In this document: piece after piece, positions 38,836 to 48,090 of the stretch
Layout of the letters: every line of letters starts with the position of its first letter
Numbering within the stretch: position 1 is the first letter of the stretch
Source: Rhodobacter xanthinilyticus
GTDB taxonomy: Bacteria > Pseudomonadota > Alphaproteobacteria > Rhodobacterales > Rhodobacteraceae
Assembly (NCBI RefSeq): GCF_001856665.1
Contig: NZ_CP017781.1
Span: forward strand, 2,930,001 to 2,994,000
DNA length: 64,000 nt
Reading direction: 5' to 3'
The notes under the pieces: model-generated
Told to the model about the DNA's origin: nothing
The model's database searches: none
The model's input: only the letters and a program-made list of their open reading frames with translations
Program-made: the position numbers and the translations under genes

Positions 38836-40235
38836 ATCTTGTCCCCGATCAGAAATTGCGCCGCGCGGTCGAGCCGGATATGCGGCGGCCCCTCGCCCGG
38901 GCGCAGCACGACCGGCGCGGGCGCGAAATCCATGATCGCGAAATCGGCGTCGAGCCAGCGCGGCGCGCCCTCGCGCGCGGGGCCGAGAAGCTGGGCGGGC
39001 TGCTCGGGCAGGCTGCCCGGGTAAAGCGCGACCGAGCGGCCATCGGTGAGCCGCCCGCGCAGCGCATCGAGCGCGGCGCCCTGATGGGTGAGCACCTCCT
39101 CGGTCGTGGTGCGCAGGCTCGCGATCGCCATCGCCGCGGTCTCGGCGCCGGCGAAATCGGCGCGGTCCTTGGCCTCGCGCAACAGCGCCGCGGTGATCGC
39201 GGCGAGGCGGGCGTGCTGGCTGTGATGCAAATGGTCGGCCTTGGTCGCGGCGAAGAGGATCCGCTCGACCCGCTTGCCCCCCAGCAGCGAGGCGAGAAAC
39301 CCCGAGGCGCCGGGCCGGAAGGCCGCCAGCACCCCCGCCATCGTGGCGCGCAGATCCTCGAGCGCGGCAGGCCCGGCGTGGATCGCGCCGAGCACATCGA
39401 CGAGCACCACCTGCCGGTCGATCCGCGCGAAATGATCGCGGAAGAAGGGCCGCACGACCTCGCGTTTGTAGGCGTCATAGCGGCGCGCCATCTCGCGGCC
39501 GAGCGAGCCCTTCGGCCACTCGCCCGGGGGCAGCGGCGCGAAGGTCAGAACCGGCGAGCCGGCAAGCTCGCCGGGCAGCAGGAACCGCCCCGGCGAGCAA
39601 TCCGAGAACCCGGCCGCGCGGGCGGCCTCGAGATGGGCGGTGAAGGGCTCGGCCAGCGCCTTCGCGGCGGGCTCGGTGAAGGGCGCAGCCAGATCCGCCG
39701 CGCCGAGCGCCGCGAGATACTTCGCGCCGCCCGGCCGCGCGGCGATCCGCGCGAGCACGCCCGCCGACCAATTCGCAAAGCTGCGGTCCATCAGCCCCAG
39801 ATCGAGCAGCCACTCGCCCGGATAATCGACGATATCGAGATGCACCGTGCGCATCCCGCGCAAGCCCCCAAGCACCCCCGAGGGCGCCACCCGGAAGCTC
39901 AGCCGCAGTTCGGAGACCGCCCGCGTGCCCTCGGGCCAATGCGGCGCGGGGCCGGTCAGCGCGGCCAGATGGCTCTCGTAATCGAAGCGCGGCACGGTGT
40001 CGTCGGGCTGCGGCTGCAAGAACGCCGCGCGGATCGCGCCCGCGTCGACCAGCCCCGGCATCCGCCCCCGGTCAAGCAGGTTCGCGACCAGCGAGGTGAT
40101 GAACACCGTCTTCCCCGCGCGCGAAAGCCCCGTCACCCCGAGCCGGATCACCGGTTCGAACAGCGTCTCGGAGACCGAGGCGCCCAGCCCCTCGAGGCTG
40201 CGCGTCAGGCCGTCGGCAAGGTCGGAAAGTCCCAA
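38832..40235 (-). CDS. YcjX-like P-loop ATPase/GTPase (DUF463)
   Basis: 467 aa. Walker A in GLSRAGKTVFITSL near residue 35, then VDYPGEWLLDL (a DxxG-like switch) and TKADHLHHSQH (a [NT]KxD base-specificity motif), all features of the YcjX family. Precise role unknown; partner of the downstream TIGR01620 protein. Divergent from truA with a 110-nt gap. Confidence 0.87.
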   Translation of the reverse strand: MGLSDLADGLTRSLEGLGASVSETLFEPVIRLGVTGLSRAGKTVFITSLVANLLDRGRMPGLVDAGAIRAAFLQPQPDDTVPRFDYESHLAALTGPAPHWPEGTRAVSELRLSFRVAPSGVLGGLRGMRTVHLDIVDYPGEWLLDLGLMDRSFANWSAGVLARIAARPGGAKYLAALGAADLAAPFTEPAAKALAEPFTAHLEAARAAGFSDCSPGRFLLPGELAGSPVLTFAPLPPGEWPKGSLGREMARRYDAYKREVVRPFFRDHFARIDRQVVLVDVLGAIHAGPAALEDLRATMAGVLAAFRPGASGFLASLLGGKRVERILFAATKADHLHHSQHARLAAITAALLREAKDRADFAGAETAAMAIASLRTTTEEVLTHQGAALDALRGRLTDGRSVALYPGSLPEQPAQLLGPAREGAPRWLDADFAIMDFAPAPVVLRPGEGPPHIRLDRAAQFLIGDKI

Positions 40236-40345
40236 GTTCTGCGCCCTTTCATGCTCCTGCCCCGAAGATAGGCGCGCGGGGGGCGAATTGTTAGGGGGAA
40301 GCGCGCGCCGCTTGCAGCACGGCCCGCCCCGCGCTATGGGCGGCT

Positions 40346-41113
40346 ATGCCGAGATTTGCGCTCAAGATCGAATATGACGGGGCCCCGTTTGCCGGATGGC
40401 AGCGGCAGGCCGATCAGGCTTCCGTGCAGGGCGCGGTGGAGGCCGCGCTCGGCCGGCTCGAGCCCGGAGCGCATACGATCGCGGCGGCGGGGCGCACGGA
40501 TGCGGGCGTGCATGCCACCGCGCAGGTCGCGACCGTCGATCTCGCCAAGGATTGGGACCCGTTTCGCCTCTCGGAGGCGCTGAACTTCCACCTCAAGCCC
40601 GCGCCCGTCGCAATCCTCGCCGCGGCGCGGGTGGCGGAGAATTTCCACGCCCGCTTCTCGGCCCAGGAGCGGCGCTATCTCTTCCGCCTCGTGCAGCGCC
40701 GCGCGCCGATGGTGCATGAGCGCGGCCGGGTCTGGCAGGTCCTGAACCCGCTCGACGCAAGCGCGATGCGCGCAGGCGCGGCCCATCTCGTCGGGCATCA
40801 CGATTTCACAACCTTCCGCAGCTCGATCTGTCAGGCGGCGAGCCCGGTGAAGACCCTCGACGAGATCCGCATCGAGGAGCTCGAGATCCCGCACGGGCGC
40901 GAATTCCGCTTCTACCTGCGCGCGCGCAGCTTCCTGCACAACCAGGTGCGCTCGATCGTGGGCACGTTGGAGCGGGTGGGCGCGGGGGCTTGGGCGCCGG
41001 GCGATGTCGCCGCGGCGCTGGCCGCGCGCGACCGCGCCGCCTGCGGGCCCGTCTGCCCGCCGCAAGGGCTCTACCTGAGCGGCGTCAGCTACGAGACCGA
41101 CCCTTTCGCCTGA
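40346..41113 (+). CDS. truA: tRNA pseudouridine(38-40) synthase
   Basis: 255 aa. Isomerises uridines 38-40 of many tRNAs. The catalytic Asp is in [14 protein letters not shown]; other blocks are [26 protein letters not shown] and [17 protein letters not shown]. Its stop joins that of the convergent polysaccharide gene as TGATCA. Confidence 0.96.
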   Translation: MPRFALKIEYDGAPFAGWQRQADQASVQGAVEAALGRLEPGAHTIAAAGRTDAGVHATAQVATVDLAKDWDPFRLSEALNFHLKPAPVAILAAARVAENFHARFSAQERRYLFRLVQRRAPMVHERGRVWQVLNPLDASAMRAGAAHLVGHHDFTTFRSSICQAASPVKTLDEIRIEELEIPHGREFRFYLRARSFLHNQVRSIVGTLERVGAGAWAPGDVAAALAARDRAACGPVCPPQGLYLSGVSYETDPFA

Positions 41114-43039
41114 TCACTCGGCCGGTTTTTCCAGCGCCTTGCGGGCCTTGGCGATCTGCATCTGCACCGCCTCGGCGGGCAGGCTCTGCGGGTTATATTC
41201 CCGCACCGCCCGCGCCACGACCTCGATCACCGCCGCCTCGCCGCCCTGCTCGAGCGCCTCGCGCAGATCACGCAGCGCCGCCGCCATCTCGATCTCGGAA
41301 AGGCTGTCCTCGCGCACGCGGATGATCTTGGGGTGCGCGGTGGTCTGCGCGCCCTTGCGCACCATCAGCTCCTCATGGAGCTTCTCGCCCGGGCGCATCC
41401 CGGTGGTGACGATCTCGATATCGCCATTGGGGTTCTCGGCGTCGCGCACGGTATAGCCCGCCGCCTTGATCAGCCGCCGCGCCAGATCGCCGATGCGGAT
41501 CGGCTTGCCCATGTCGAGCACGAAGACCTCGCCGCCCTCGGCGAAACTGCCCGCCAGCAGCACCAGCCGCGCCGCCTCCTGCATGGTCATGAAATAGCGC
41601 GTCACCCGCTCATCGGTGAGCGTGATCGGCCCGCCGCGCGCGATCTGGCCCTGAAAGAGCGGCAGCACCGAACCCGAGGAGCCGAGCACATTGCCAAAGC
41701 GCACGATCGAGAAGATCGTCCGGTTCGAGCGCGCCGAGAGATCTTGCACGATCAGCTCCGCCATCCGCTTCGAGGCGCCCATCAGGTTGCCCGGCCGCAC
41801 CGCCTTGTCCGAGGAGACGAGCACGAAGCGCTTCACCCCCGCCTCGCGCGCCTCACGCGCAAGAACCGCGGTGCCCAGCACGTTGTTGGCAAGCCCCGCG
41901 CGCGCGTTCATCTCGACCAGCGGCACATGTTTGTAAGCTGCCGCATGCAGCACCACGTCGATCCGGTGGGCGGCCAGAACCTGCGCCACCTGCACCCCGT
42001 CGGCGATCGTGCCGAGCACCGGGACGATCTCGCAGCCCACCGTCTCGGCCAGGAGCCGCATCTCCGCCTCGGCGGTATAAAGCGCAAGCTCGGAGAGCTC
42101 GAAGAGCACCAGTTTCGCCGGCCGGCAGGCCAGCACCTGACGGCAAAGCTCAAGCCCGATCGACCCGCCCCCGCCGGAAATCAGCACATTCGCGCCCCGA
42201 TAGGCCGCGCAGCCGGAGCTCAGCGCCTCATCGAGCGGGTCGCGCGCCAAAAGCGCCGCGGGGCCTGTCGGCATCAGCTTGCCCATCAGCTCCTCGCCGC
42301 CCAGAAGCTGCGCGAAGGAGGGCAGCGTCTGCACCTCGACCCCGAGCTTCTCCAGCCGCTTCGAGATGAAGCTCTGCTTGTCGAACGACACCGAAGGCAT
42401 CGCCAGGATCACCCGGTTGATCTTGTAGGTCTCCATGACCTTTTGCACATGCACCCCGGGGTAAACCGGCAGGCCGTTCACCGTCATCCCGTGCAGCGTG
42501 GCGTTATCGTCGAGAAAGGCATAGGCCATGATCTGCGGGTGCTGGCGCAGCTCGGTGGCGAGCGTGAGCCCGGTGCGCCCCGCGCCATAGATCGCCACCC
42601 GCGTCACCACATGCGAGCGCAGGTAGATCTCGGTGAGCACCCAATACATCGCATGGCGCGCCAGGAAATAGCCGACGAAATAGACCAGCGCGAAGACCAC
42701 ATGAAAGCCGAGCGCCATGCCGTTTTCGCTGATCCCCGAGAGCAGGAAGGAAAACAGCCCCAGCAGCGCCGAGAGCCCCGCCGTGCGCCCGATCGCGCCG
42801 CCCGCGTAATCCTTCAGCCGCACCCGGCTGAGCCCGAGCATCACGCTCAGCGCGCCCGCCGCGAACATCAGGATCGGCAAGAAGCCCCAGTGCTCGGCCA
42901 GCGCGCGCACCAGCCCCTCACCACCATCATGTTGCAGCAAGATCGCCGAGGCAAAGGCCACCGGCACCAGCAAGATATCCGAGGCCAGCAAAAGCCGGGT
43001 CTTCTGGCTGCGGGTCAGAGAGATTACCTTGCGGATCAT
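41114..43039 (-). CDS. Membrane nucleotide-sugar 4,6-dehydratase (WbpM/CapD/PglF type)
   Basis: 641 aa. Four to five N-terminal membrane segments (residues ~15-130), a CoA-binding-like domain (VAIYGAGRTGLTLA), then an extended SDR domain with NAD motif VLISGGGGSIGLELCRQ and active-site region SSDKAVRPGNLMGASKRMAE, where Met replaces Tyr as in this family. It converts a UDP-N-acetylhexosamine to the 4-keto-6-deoxy sugar for surface polysaccharide. Third gene of a minus-strand set with a sugar transferase and an epimerase. Confidence 0.9.
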   Translation of the reverse strand: MIRKVISLTRSQKTRLLLASDILLVPVAFASAILLQHDGGEGLVRALAEHWGFLPILMFAAGALSVMLGLSRVRLKDYAGGAIGRTAGLSALLGLFSFLLSGISENGMALGFHVVFALVYFVGYFLARHAMYWVLTEIYLRSHVVTRVAIYGAGRTGLTLATELRQHPQIMAYAFLDDNATLHGMTVNGLPVYPGVHVQKVMETYKINRVILAMPSVSFDKQSFISKRLEKLGVEVQTLPSFAQLLGGEELMGKLMPTGPAALLARDPLDEALSSGCAAYRGANVLISGGGGSIGLELCRQVLACRPAKLVLFELSELALYTAEAEMRLLAETVGCEIVPVLGTIADGVQVAQVLAAHRIDVVLHAAAYKHVPLVEMNARAGLANNVLGTAVLAREAREAGVKRFVLVSSDKAVRPGNLMGASKRMAELIVQDLSARSNRTIFSIVRFGNVLGSSGSVLPLFQGQIARGGPITLTDERVTRYFMTMQEAARLVLLAGSFAEGGEVFVLDMGKPIRIGDLARRLIKAAGYTVRDAENPNGDIEIVTTGMRPGEKLHEELMVRKGAQTTAHPKIIRVREDSLSEIEMAAALRDLREALEQGGEAAVIEVVARAVREYNPQSLPAEAVQMQIAKARKALEKPAE

Positions 43040-43136
43040 TCGACAACCAATTCCATCGGGCGGGCCCCGACCAGCCCGGCCAAGCTAACCCGCCACAGTC
43101 TTTCAATCAACATGCTGCGCCTGCGAAAGGCGGAAA

Positions 43137-43754
43137 TCAGCTCAAAACGCGCTTAATCGTGCGGCAAACAAGCACAAAATCGAAGCAAACGGAAGCATGA
43201 TCGCGATACATCAGGTCGAGCCGGGCCTTGGCGGGGATGCATTTTTCGCAATAGACCCGGTCGGTCTCCTCCGGCGTGGTGCAGCGTTTGAGCAGCCATT
43301 CCTCGTGGCGGTGATAATAAAGCGAGGCGATGCCGGTGGCGCCGGGGGGCGTTTGGAGCACCTCGGCGTAAACCTCGGGGAAGCGCTCGACATATTCGCG
43401 CAAGGGTGCGCGCGGCCCGACAAAGCTCAGATCGCCCTTGAAAATGTTCCAAAGCTGCGGGAGCTCGTCGCCGCGGGTCTTGCGCAGGATCCGCCCGATC
43501 CGGGTGATCCGCGCGGCCTTGTCGCCGCCGGAAACGCCCGCGTCGCCCTCGACCACCGTCATCGTGCGGAACTTCCACAGCCGGAAGCTCTTGGTCGGGC
43601 TTTTCATCCGCTCGGCGGCGTAGAAATAGGGCCGCCCCTCGGTGAACATCAGCGTGACGAGCACCACGAGCATCAGCGTGAGCAGGATCGGCGCGAGGAT
43701 CACCGCGAGCGCGAGGTCGAAGAGGCGTTTGGCAAGGCGGCGGGTCGGGGTCAT
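43137..43754 (-). CDS. Polyprenyl-phosphate sugar-1-phosphate transferase
   Basis: 205 aa. Initiating glycosyltransferase that loads the first sugar phosphate on undecaprenyl phosphate. A single N-terminal hydrophobic hairpin (LFDLALAVILAPILLTLMLV), then the catalytic core: RLWKFRTM, TRIGRILRKTRGDELPQLWN and GDLSFVGPRAP. The short PglC-like form lacks the extra helices of WbaP. The C-terminal third with cysteines (CTTPEETDRVYCEKC) fits this subfamily. Confidence 0.92.
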   Translation of the reverse strand: MTPTRRLAKRLFDLALAVILAPILLTLMLVVLVTLMFTEGRPYFYAAERMKSPTKSFRLWKFRTMTVVEGDAGVSGGDKAARITRIGRILRKTRGDELPQLWNIFKGDLSFVGPRAPLREYVERFPEVYAEVLQTPPGATGIASLYYHRHEEWLLKRCTTPEETDRVYCEKCIPAKARLDLMYRDHASVCFDFVLVCRTIKRVLS

Positions 43755-43755
43755 C

Positions 43756-44643
43756 TCAACTCTCGGGATCGGGCAGGGACATCAGATCGGCAATCAGCGC
43801 GGGCGCGCGCACCGGCGCCTCGGGCACAAGGCCAAGCGCCACCGCGCGCGCGCAATCGAGCGCGACCTCCGCGATCGCGCCGGGCGGCGCGGGGCGCGCG
43901 GTGTAAGGCGCGCCGGCGGCCGTGAGCAGCGCCTCCATCGCCACCGTGCCGGGCAGCGCGAGGTTGATCACCGCAGGCAGATCGGCCCCCGCCGCCGCAA
44001 GCCGGGTGAGCCGCGCCAGCGCCCGGGCCAAGGCCTGCGGCCCGATATAGGCGCGGCGCGGGCCGATCCCGTCGGCGAAGATATCGAGCCCCCGCCCGCC
44101 CTCGGGCGCAGCCCGCCCCAAAAGCGCATCCGCCCCCGCGACATTGCCGATCCGGAGGATCACAATGCCCGGCCGCCCGCCACAGGCCGCCTCCATCGCC
44201 GCCTTCGCCGCCCCGTAAGGCGCCGCGGGCGCCAGCGCATCGCCCTCGGCCCAGCCCTCCGGCCCGGGCGGGGCGCCCGCGCCATAAACCGCCGCCGAGG
44301 AGGCCAGAAACACCGGCCGGCCCGCCGCTTCGGCCGCCGCCACCGCCGCCTCGGCCAGGGTGACGTTCAGCGACAACGCCTTCGCATCGCCCGCCGTCAC
44401 CCCCGAAAGACACAAGATCACATCCGCCGCCCGCGCCGCCGCCGCGAGCGCCTCGGGCTCGGCCAAGGGATCAACCCGCAGCCAATCCCCCGCCCCCGGC
44501 GCCGCCCCGCGCGTCTGCCAGACCGGCGCGATCCCGGCCTCGGCCCCGCCCCCCCAGGCCCGGCGCAAGAGCCCACCAAGCCGCCCCGTCCCTCCAAGGA
44601 TCAACAGGCGCGGCACAGGCGGGGGCGAAATCAGGGCGCTCAT
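43756..44643 (-). CDS. NAD-dependent epimerase/dehydratase family protein
   Basis: 295 aa. Extended-SDR Rossmann start RLLILGGTGRLGGLL; the catalytic Tyr is probably in PAAPYGAAKAAME (YxxxK), with a preceding FLASSAAVYG. Likely a UDP-sugar 4-epimerase or 4-keto reductase acting with the other two polysaccharide genes; it ends 1 nt before the start of the sugar transferase. GGAGA precedes the ATG. Confidence 0.85.
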   Translation of the reverse strand: MSALISPPPVPRLLILGGTGRLGGLLRRAWGGGAEAGIAPVWQTRGAAPGAGDWLRVDPLAEPEALAAAARAADVILCLSGVTAGDAKALSLNVTLAEAAVAAAEAAGRPVFLASSAAVYGAGAPPGPEGWAEGDALAPAAPYGAAKAAMEAACGGRPGIVILRIGNVAGADALLGRAAPEGGRGLDIFADGIGPRRAYIGPQALARALARLTRLAAAGADLPAVINLALPGTVAMEALLTAAGAPYTARPAPPGAIAEVALDCARAVALGLVPEAPVRAPALIADLMSLPDPES

Positions 44644-44779
44644 CGGCTCTCCGGGTCAAACTCGCCCCCTCCTACCACCCCGCCCCGCCCCGCGCGAGCC
44701 GTTTTGACACCGATACAATCGCGCCGCTGGACCTCGCCCGCCCCCGGTGCTTAGATCGCCGCCACTCAAGGAGGCCCCC

Positions 44780-45646
44780 ATGTCTTTCGGCAAGAATATC
44801 CGCACGTTTTTCGAAGGTCAGTGGCACGAAGGCGATATCCCCGTCATGCGCGCCGCCGATCATGGCATCTGGCAAGGCAGCTCGGTCTTCGACGGCGCCC
44901 GGCTCTTCGACGGCCTCGCCCCCGATCTCGAGGCCCATTGCGCCCGCACCAACCGCTCGGCCGAGGCGCTGATGATCACGCCGACCGTCGCTCCCGAGGA
45001 GATGGTCGCGATCGCCCGCGAGGGCCTGCGCAAATATGCGCCCGGCGCGGCGGTCTATGTCCGGCCGATGTATTGGGCGCTCAACGGCTCCGATCTCGGC
45101 GTCGCGCCGGCGATGGGCGCCACGGGCTTCGCGCTCTGCCTCGAAGAGGTGCCGATGCCCGACCCGGAGGTCGCGACCACGCTGACCACCACCTCCTTCC
45201 GCCGCCCGGTTCTGGCCGATAACGTCTGCAACGCGAAAGCGGGCTGCCTCTACCCCAACAACGCGCGTATGCTCGTCGAAGCGAACCGCAAGGGCTTTGG
45301 CAACGCGCTGGTGCAAGATGCGATGGGCAATGTCGCCGAAACCGCCACCGCCAACGTCTGGATGGTCAAGGACGGCGAGTATTTCACCCCGGTCGCGAAC
45401 GGCACCTTCCTCGCCGGGCTGACCCGCAAACGGGTCATGGGCCTGCTGCGCGCGGCCGGCGAGACGGTGCACGAGGCGGTGCTGACGCTCGAGGATTTCC
45501 GCAGCGCCGATGAGATCTTCCTGACCGGCAACTTCGCGAAAGTCACCGCCGTCAAGGCCTTCGACGACCGGACCTATGCCCATGGCCCCGCCACCCGCAA
45601 GGCGCGCGAGGTCTATATGGAGTGGGCGCTGACCCAGCCGCTCTGA
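44780..45646 (+). CDS. ilvE: Branched-chain amino acid aminotransferase (class IV PLP)
   Basis: 288 aa. Fold-type IV aminotransferase interconverting Leu/Ile/Val and their 2-oxo acids. Features: DHGIWQGSSVFDGARLF, YVRPMYWA, the lysine-bearing VCNAKAGCLYPNNARM, MGNVAETATANVW and NGTFLAGLTRKRVM. ATG 44780 has AAGGAGG. A D-amino-acid or other class IV specificity cannot be excluded. Divergent from the polysaccharide module. Confidence 0.85.
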   Translation: MSFGKNIRTFFEGQWHEGDIPVMRAADHGIWQGSSVFDGARLFDGLAPDLEAHCARTNRSAEALMITPTVAPEEMVAIAREGLRKYAPGAAVYVRPMYWALNGSDLGVAPAMGATGFALCLEEVPMPDPEVATTLTTTSFRRPVLADNVCNAKAGCLYPNNARMLVEANRKGFGNALVQDAMGNVAETATANVWMVKDGEYFTPVANGTFLAGLTRKRVMGLLRAAGETVHEAVLTLEDFRSADEIFLTGNFAKVTAVKAFDDRTYAHGPATRKAREVYMEWALTQPL

Positions 45647-45715
45647 TTTCTCTTTGCCAAAGCACCGCCCGCGCGCAATGATCGCGCGGGCAACCCCCTC
45701 CACGAGGAAGACCCG

Positions 45716-46171
45716 ATGCGCAAGTTTCTCGTCGTGCTCGACGACACCCGCGAATGCCTGAACGCGATGCGCTATGCGGCGATGCGCGCGGCCCATACCG
45801 GCGGCGGCGTGACGATCCTGTCGGTGATCCCGCCGGAAGAATACCAACATTGGATCGGCGTCGCCGAGATCATGCGCCAGGAAGCCCGCGACCGGATCGA
45901 GGCGCATTTCGAGGTCTTCGCGAAATGGATGCGCGACCGGCAGGGCGTCGACCCCGAGCTTGTGATCCGCGAGGGCGAACCGGCAAACGAGATCCTCGAC
46001 GTGATCCGCCAGGACCCGGAAATCGGCGTGCTCGTCCTCGGCGCGGGCACCGACAAATCCGGCCCCGGCCCGCTCGTCACCTCGATGAGCCGCAACTCGG
46101 GCTCGCTGCCCTGCCCGCTCACCATCGTGCCGGGCGACATGTCGAAGGAACGACTCGAAGAAATCACCTGA
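45716..46171 (+). CDS. Universal stress protein family protein
   Basis: 151 aa single-domain Usp. N-terminal strand KFLVVLDDTRECLNAMRYA and the nucleotide-binding region VLVLGAGTDKSGPGPLVTS (G-x2-G-x9-G[ST]-like), then PCPLTIVPGDM. ATG preceded by GAGGAAG. Its 3' end is followed at once by a large inverted repeat. Confidence 0.85.
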   Translation: MRKFLVVLDDTRECLNAMRYAAMRAAHTGGGVTILSVIPPEEYQHWIGVAEIMRQEARDRIEAHFEVFAKWMRDRQGVDPELVIREGEPANEILDVIRQDPEIGVLVLGAGTDKSGPGPLVTSMSRNSGSLPCPLTIVPGDMSKERLEEIT

Positions 46172-46256
46172 GTTTCTTCTTGGCAAAAATACGCAAAACT
46201 CCGGCGCCGGGGCCGCGGAGAGGCCGGAATTTTGCGTATTTGGACCAAGAAGAAAC
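46172..46256. repeat. Inverted pair of the 'AAATACGCAA' dispersed repeat
   Basis: Left arm GTTTCTTCTTGG..AAATACGCAAAA..TCCGGC (46172-46205) and right arm GCCGGAATTTTGCGTATTT..CCAAGAAGAAAC (46223-46256) pair over about 33 nt with a few mismatches. Same unit as at 20795-20865. It lies between the usp gene and nfuA, both on the plus strand, and probably ends the usp transcript. Confidence 0.75.
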
Positions 46257-46342
46257 AGCCCTCTGCGCCGATCTGCCGCGGCGCGAAACTTGACGAAAAC
46301 ACTCGGCGCGCGCATATGTCCCTCAAGCCAAGGAGGCACGAG

Positions 46343-46906
46343 ATGTTCATCCAGACCGAGACGACCCCGAACCCCGCGACGCTGAAATTCCTGCCCGGTC
46401 AGACCGTGCTGGAGACCGGCACCGCCGATTTCCCGAGCGCGGAGGCGGGCGCGAAATCGCCGCTCGCGCGGCGCATCTTCGCGGTGCCGGGCGTGACCGG
46501 CGTGTTCTTCGGCTCGGATTTCGTGACCGTGACGAAAGAGGCCGCGACCTCGTGGGATCATGCCAAACCCGCGATCCTCGGCGCGATCATGGAGCATTTC
46601 CAATCCGGCGCGCCGGTGATGGAGGGCGAGGGCCCGGCGGCGGGCGGCCATGCCGATCATGACGGCCCCGATGCCGCGATCGTGGCGCAGATCAAGGAGC
46701 TCCTCGACACCCGTGTGCGCCCGGCTGTGGCGCAGGACGGCGGCGATATCACCTTCCACGGCTTCGAGCGCGGCGTGGTTTACCTGCATATGCAGGGCGC
46801 CTGCGCGGGCTGCCCGTCCTCGACGCTGACGCTCAAGATGGGCATCGAGAACCTGCTGCGCCACTATATCCCCGAGGTCACCGAGGTCCGCCCCGTTGCC
46901 CAATAA
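46343..46906 (+). CDS. nfuA: NfuA-like iron-sulfur carrier (NifU C-terminal domain)
   Basis: 187 aa. N-terminal NFU domain (MFIQTETTPNPATLKFLPG) and C-terminal Fe-S scaffold domain with CxxC in QGACAGCPSSTLTL. Delivers 4Fe-4S clusters to apoproteins. ATG 46343 has AGGAGG; the family starts exactly there. Overlaps tsaB by 11 nt; nfuA-tsaB-rimI is a recurring alphaproteobacterial order. Confidence 0.93.
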   Translation: MFIQTETTPNPATLKFLPGQTVLETGTADFPSAEAGAKSPLARRIFAVPGVTGVFFGSDFVTVTKEAATSWDHAKPAILGAIMEHFQSGAPVMEGEGPAAGGHADHDGPDAAIVAQIKELLDTRVRPAVAQDGGDITFHGFERGVVYLHMQGACAGCPSSTLTLKMGIENLLRHYIPEVTEVRPVAQ

Positions 46907-47498
46907 CGGCGCGCTCCTCGCCTTCGACACATCGGCCGCGCATTGCGCGGCCGCTTTGCTGCGCGCCGACGGGCGGGTCGTGGCCCGTGTCGAGGAGATG
47001 GCCAAGGGCCAGGCCGAGCGGCTGATCCCGCTGCTTGAGGAGCTTCTCGCCGCCGAGGGCCTCGGCTGGGCCGATCTCGCCGCGATCGGCGTCGGCATCG
47101 GGCCGGGGAATTTCACCGGGGTGCGGATCTCGGTCTCGGCCGCGCGCGGGCTTGCGCTCGCGCTCGGGGTGCCCGCGATCGGGGTGAGCGCGCTCGAGGC
47201 CGCGGCCGAGGGCGCGGCGCGGCCGGTCACTGCGGTGCTCGATGCGCGCCGCGACGAGGTTTACGCCCAGCGCTTCACCGACACCGGGGCCGAGGCGCCC
47301 GAGCTCATCGCCCGCGCGGCGCTGCCCGCCGGCCCGCAGGTCGAGGGCGCGGCGCCCGAGGCGCTGATTGCGGCGACCGCGCAGATCGCCGCGCGCCGGC
47401 TTGCCGCGGGCGCGCCGCTCGCGCGCCCCGCGCCGCTCTACCTGCGCGGCGCCGATGCCGCGCCGCCCTCCGATCCGCCGCCGGTGATCCTGCCGTGA
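46896..47498 (+). CDS. tsaB: tRNA threonylcarbamoyladenosine biosynthesis protein TsaB
   Basis: 200 aa. Inactive paralogue of TsaD that scaffolds t6A37 synthesis; mtaB, whose substrate is t6A, is also in this window. Signatures: LLAFDTSAAHCAAALL and GVGIGPGNFTGVRISVSAARGLA. Start is the TTG at 46896 inside the end of nfuA; no in-frame ATG lies near the conserved N-terminus, so a TTG with translational coupling is the best reading. Confidence 0.9.
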   Translation: MPNNGALLAFDTSAAHCAAALLRADGRVVARVEEMAKGQAERLIPLLEELLAAEGLGWADLAAIGVGIGPGNFTGVRISVSAARGLALALGVPAIGVSALEAAAEGAARPVTAVLDARRDEVYAQRFTDTGAEAPELIARAALPAGPQVEGAAPEALIAATAQIAARRLAAGAPLARPAPLYLRGADAAPPSDPPPVILP

Positions 47499-47938
47499 GC
47501 GCCTCGGCCGCCGAGCTCGTCGCGCTGCATGGCGCCTGCTTCACCATGCCGCGACCCTGGGACGAGGCCGAATTCGCCGCGTTTCTCGCCTCGAAATTCT
47601 GCTTTCTCGAAACCACGGACGCGGGCGCGCTCACCGGCTTCGTGCTCGGCCGGGTGATCGCGGGCGAGGCCGAGCTGCTGACGATCTGCACCGCCCCCGC
47701 GGCGCGGCGCCAGGGCCTTGGCCGCGCGCTTCTGGCGCGCTTCGAGGCCGCCGCCCGCGCCCGCGGCGCCGAAACCGCCTTTCTCGAAGTGGCCGAGACC
47801 AACGCCCCGGCGCGCGCCGCCTATGCCGCGGCGGGCTGGGTCGAATCGGGGCGCCGGCGGGGCTATTACCAAGCGCCTTCGGGCGCGGCGGTCGATGCGC
47901 TCGTCCTGAGCCGCCAGATCGCACCGCCCAGCGTTTGA
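47495..47938 (+). CDS. rimI: Ribosomal-protein-alanine N-acetyltransferase-like GNAT protein
   Basis: 147 aa. GNAT fold with acetyl-CoA loop RRQGLGRALL, TAFLEVAETNAPARAAYAAAGW and a C-terminal YYQAP. RimI acetylates the N-terminus of ribosomal protein S18. GTG start overlaps the tsaB stop by 4 nt (GTGA), continuing the nfuA-tsaB-rimI operon. Confidence 0.88.
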   Translation: MSASAAELVALHGACFTMPRPWDEAEFAAFLASKFCFLETTDAGALTGFVLGRVIAGEAELLTICTAPAARRQGLGRALLARFEAAARARGAETAFLEVAETNAPARAAYAAAGWVESGRRRGYYQAPSGAAVDALVLSRQIAPPSV

Positions 47939-47989
47939 CCAAGCGCTCAAATTCCGGCCAAGCCCCACGTCACCCGACAAAAAACGCGC

Positions 47990-48018
47990 TTGACCGGCCC
48001 GGCAATCGAGGCCCTAAT
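47990..48018 (+). promoter_or_regulatory. Sigma-70-type promoter of the nucleoside transport operon
   Basis: TTGACC (47990-47995), a 17-nt spacer, then CCTAAT (48013-48018), about 70 nt before the ATG of the binding-protein gene. No purine riboswitch-like sequence is evident in the ~65-nt leader. Confidence 0.5.
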
Positions 48019-48090
48019 CCTCGTGGTCCGCGGGCAAAACGCCCGCCAACGCGCCCCGTTGAGGCGCCTTATTCTGACCGGGAGTGACCC

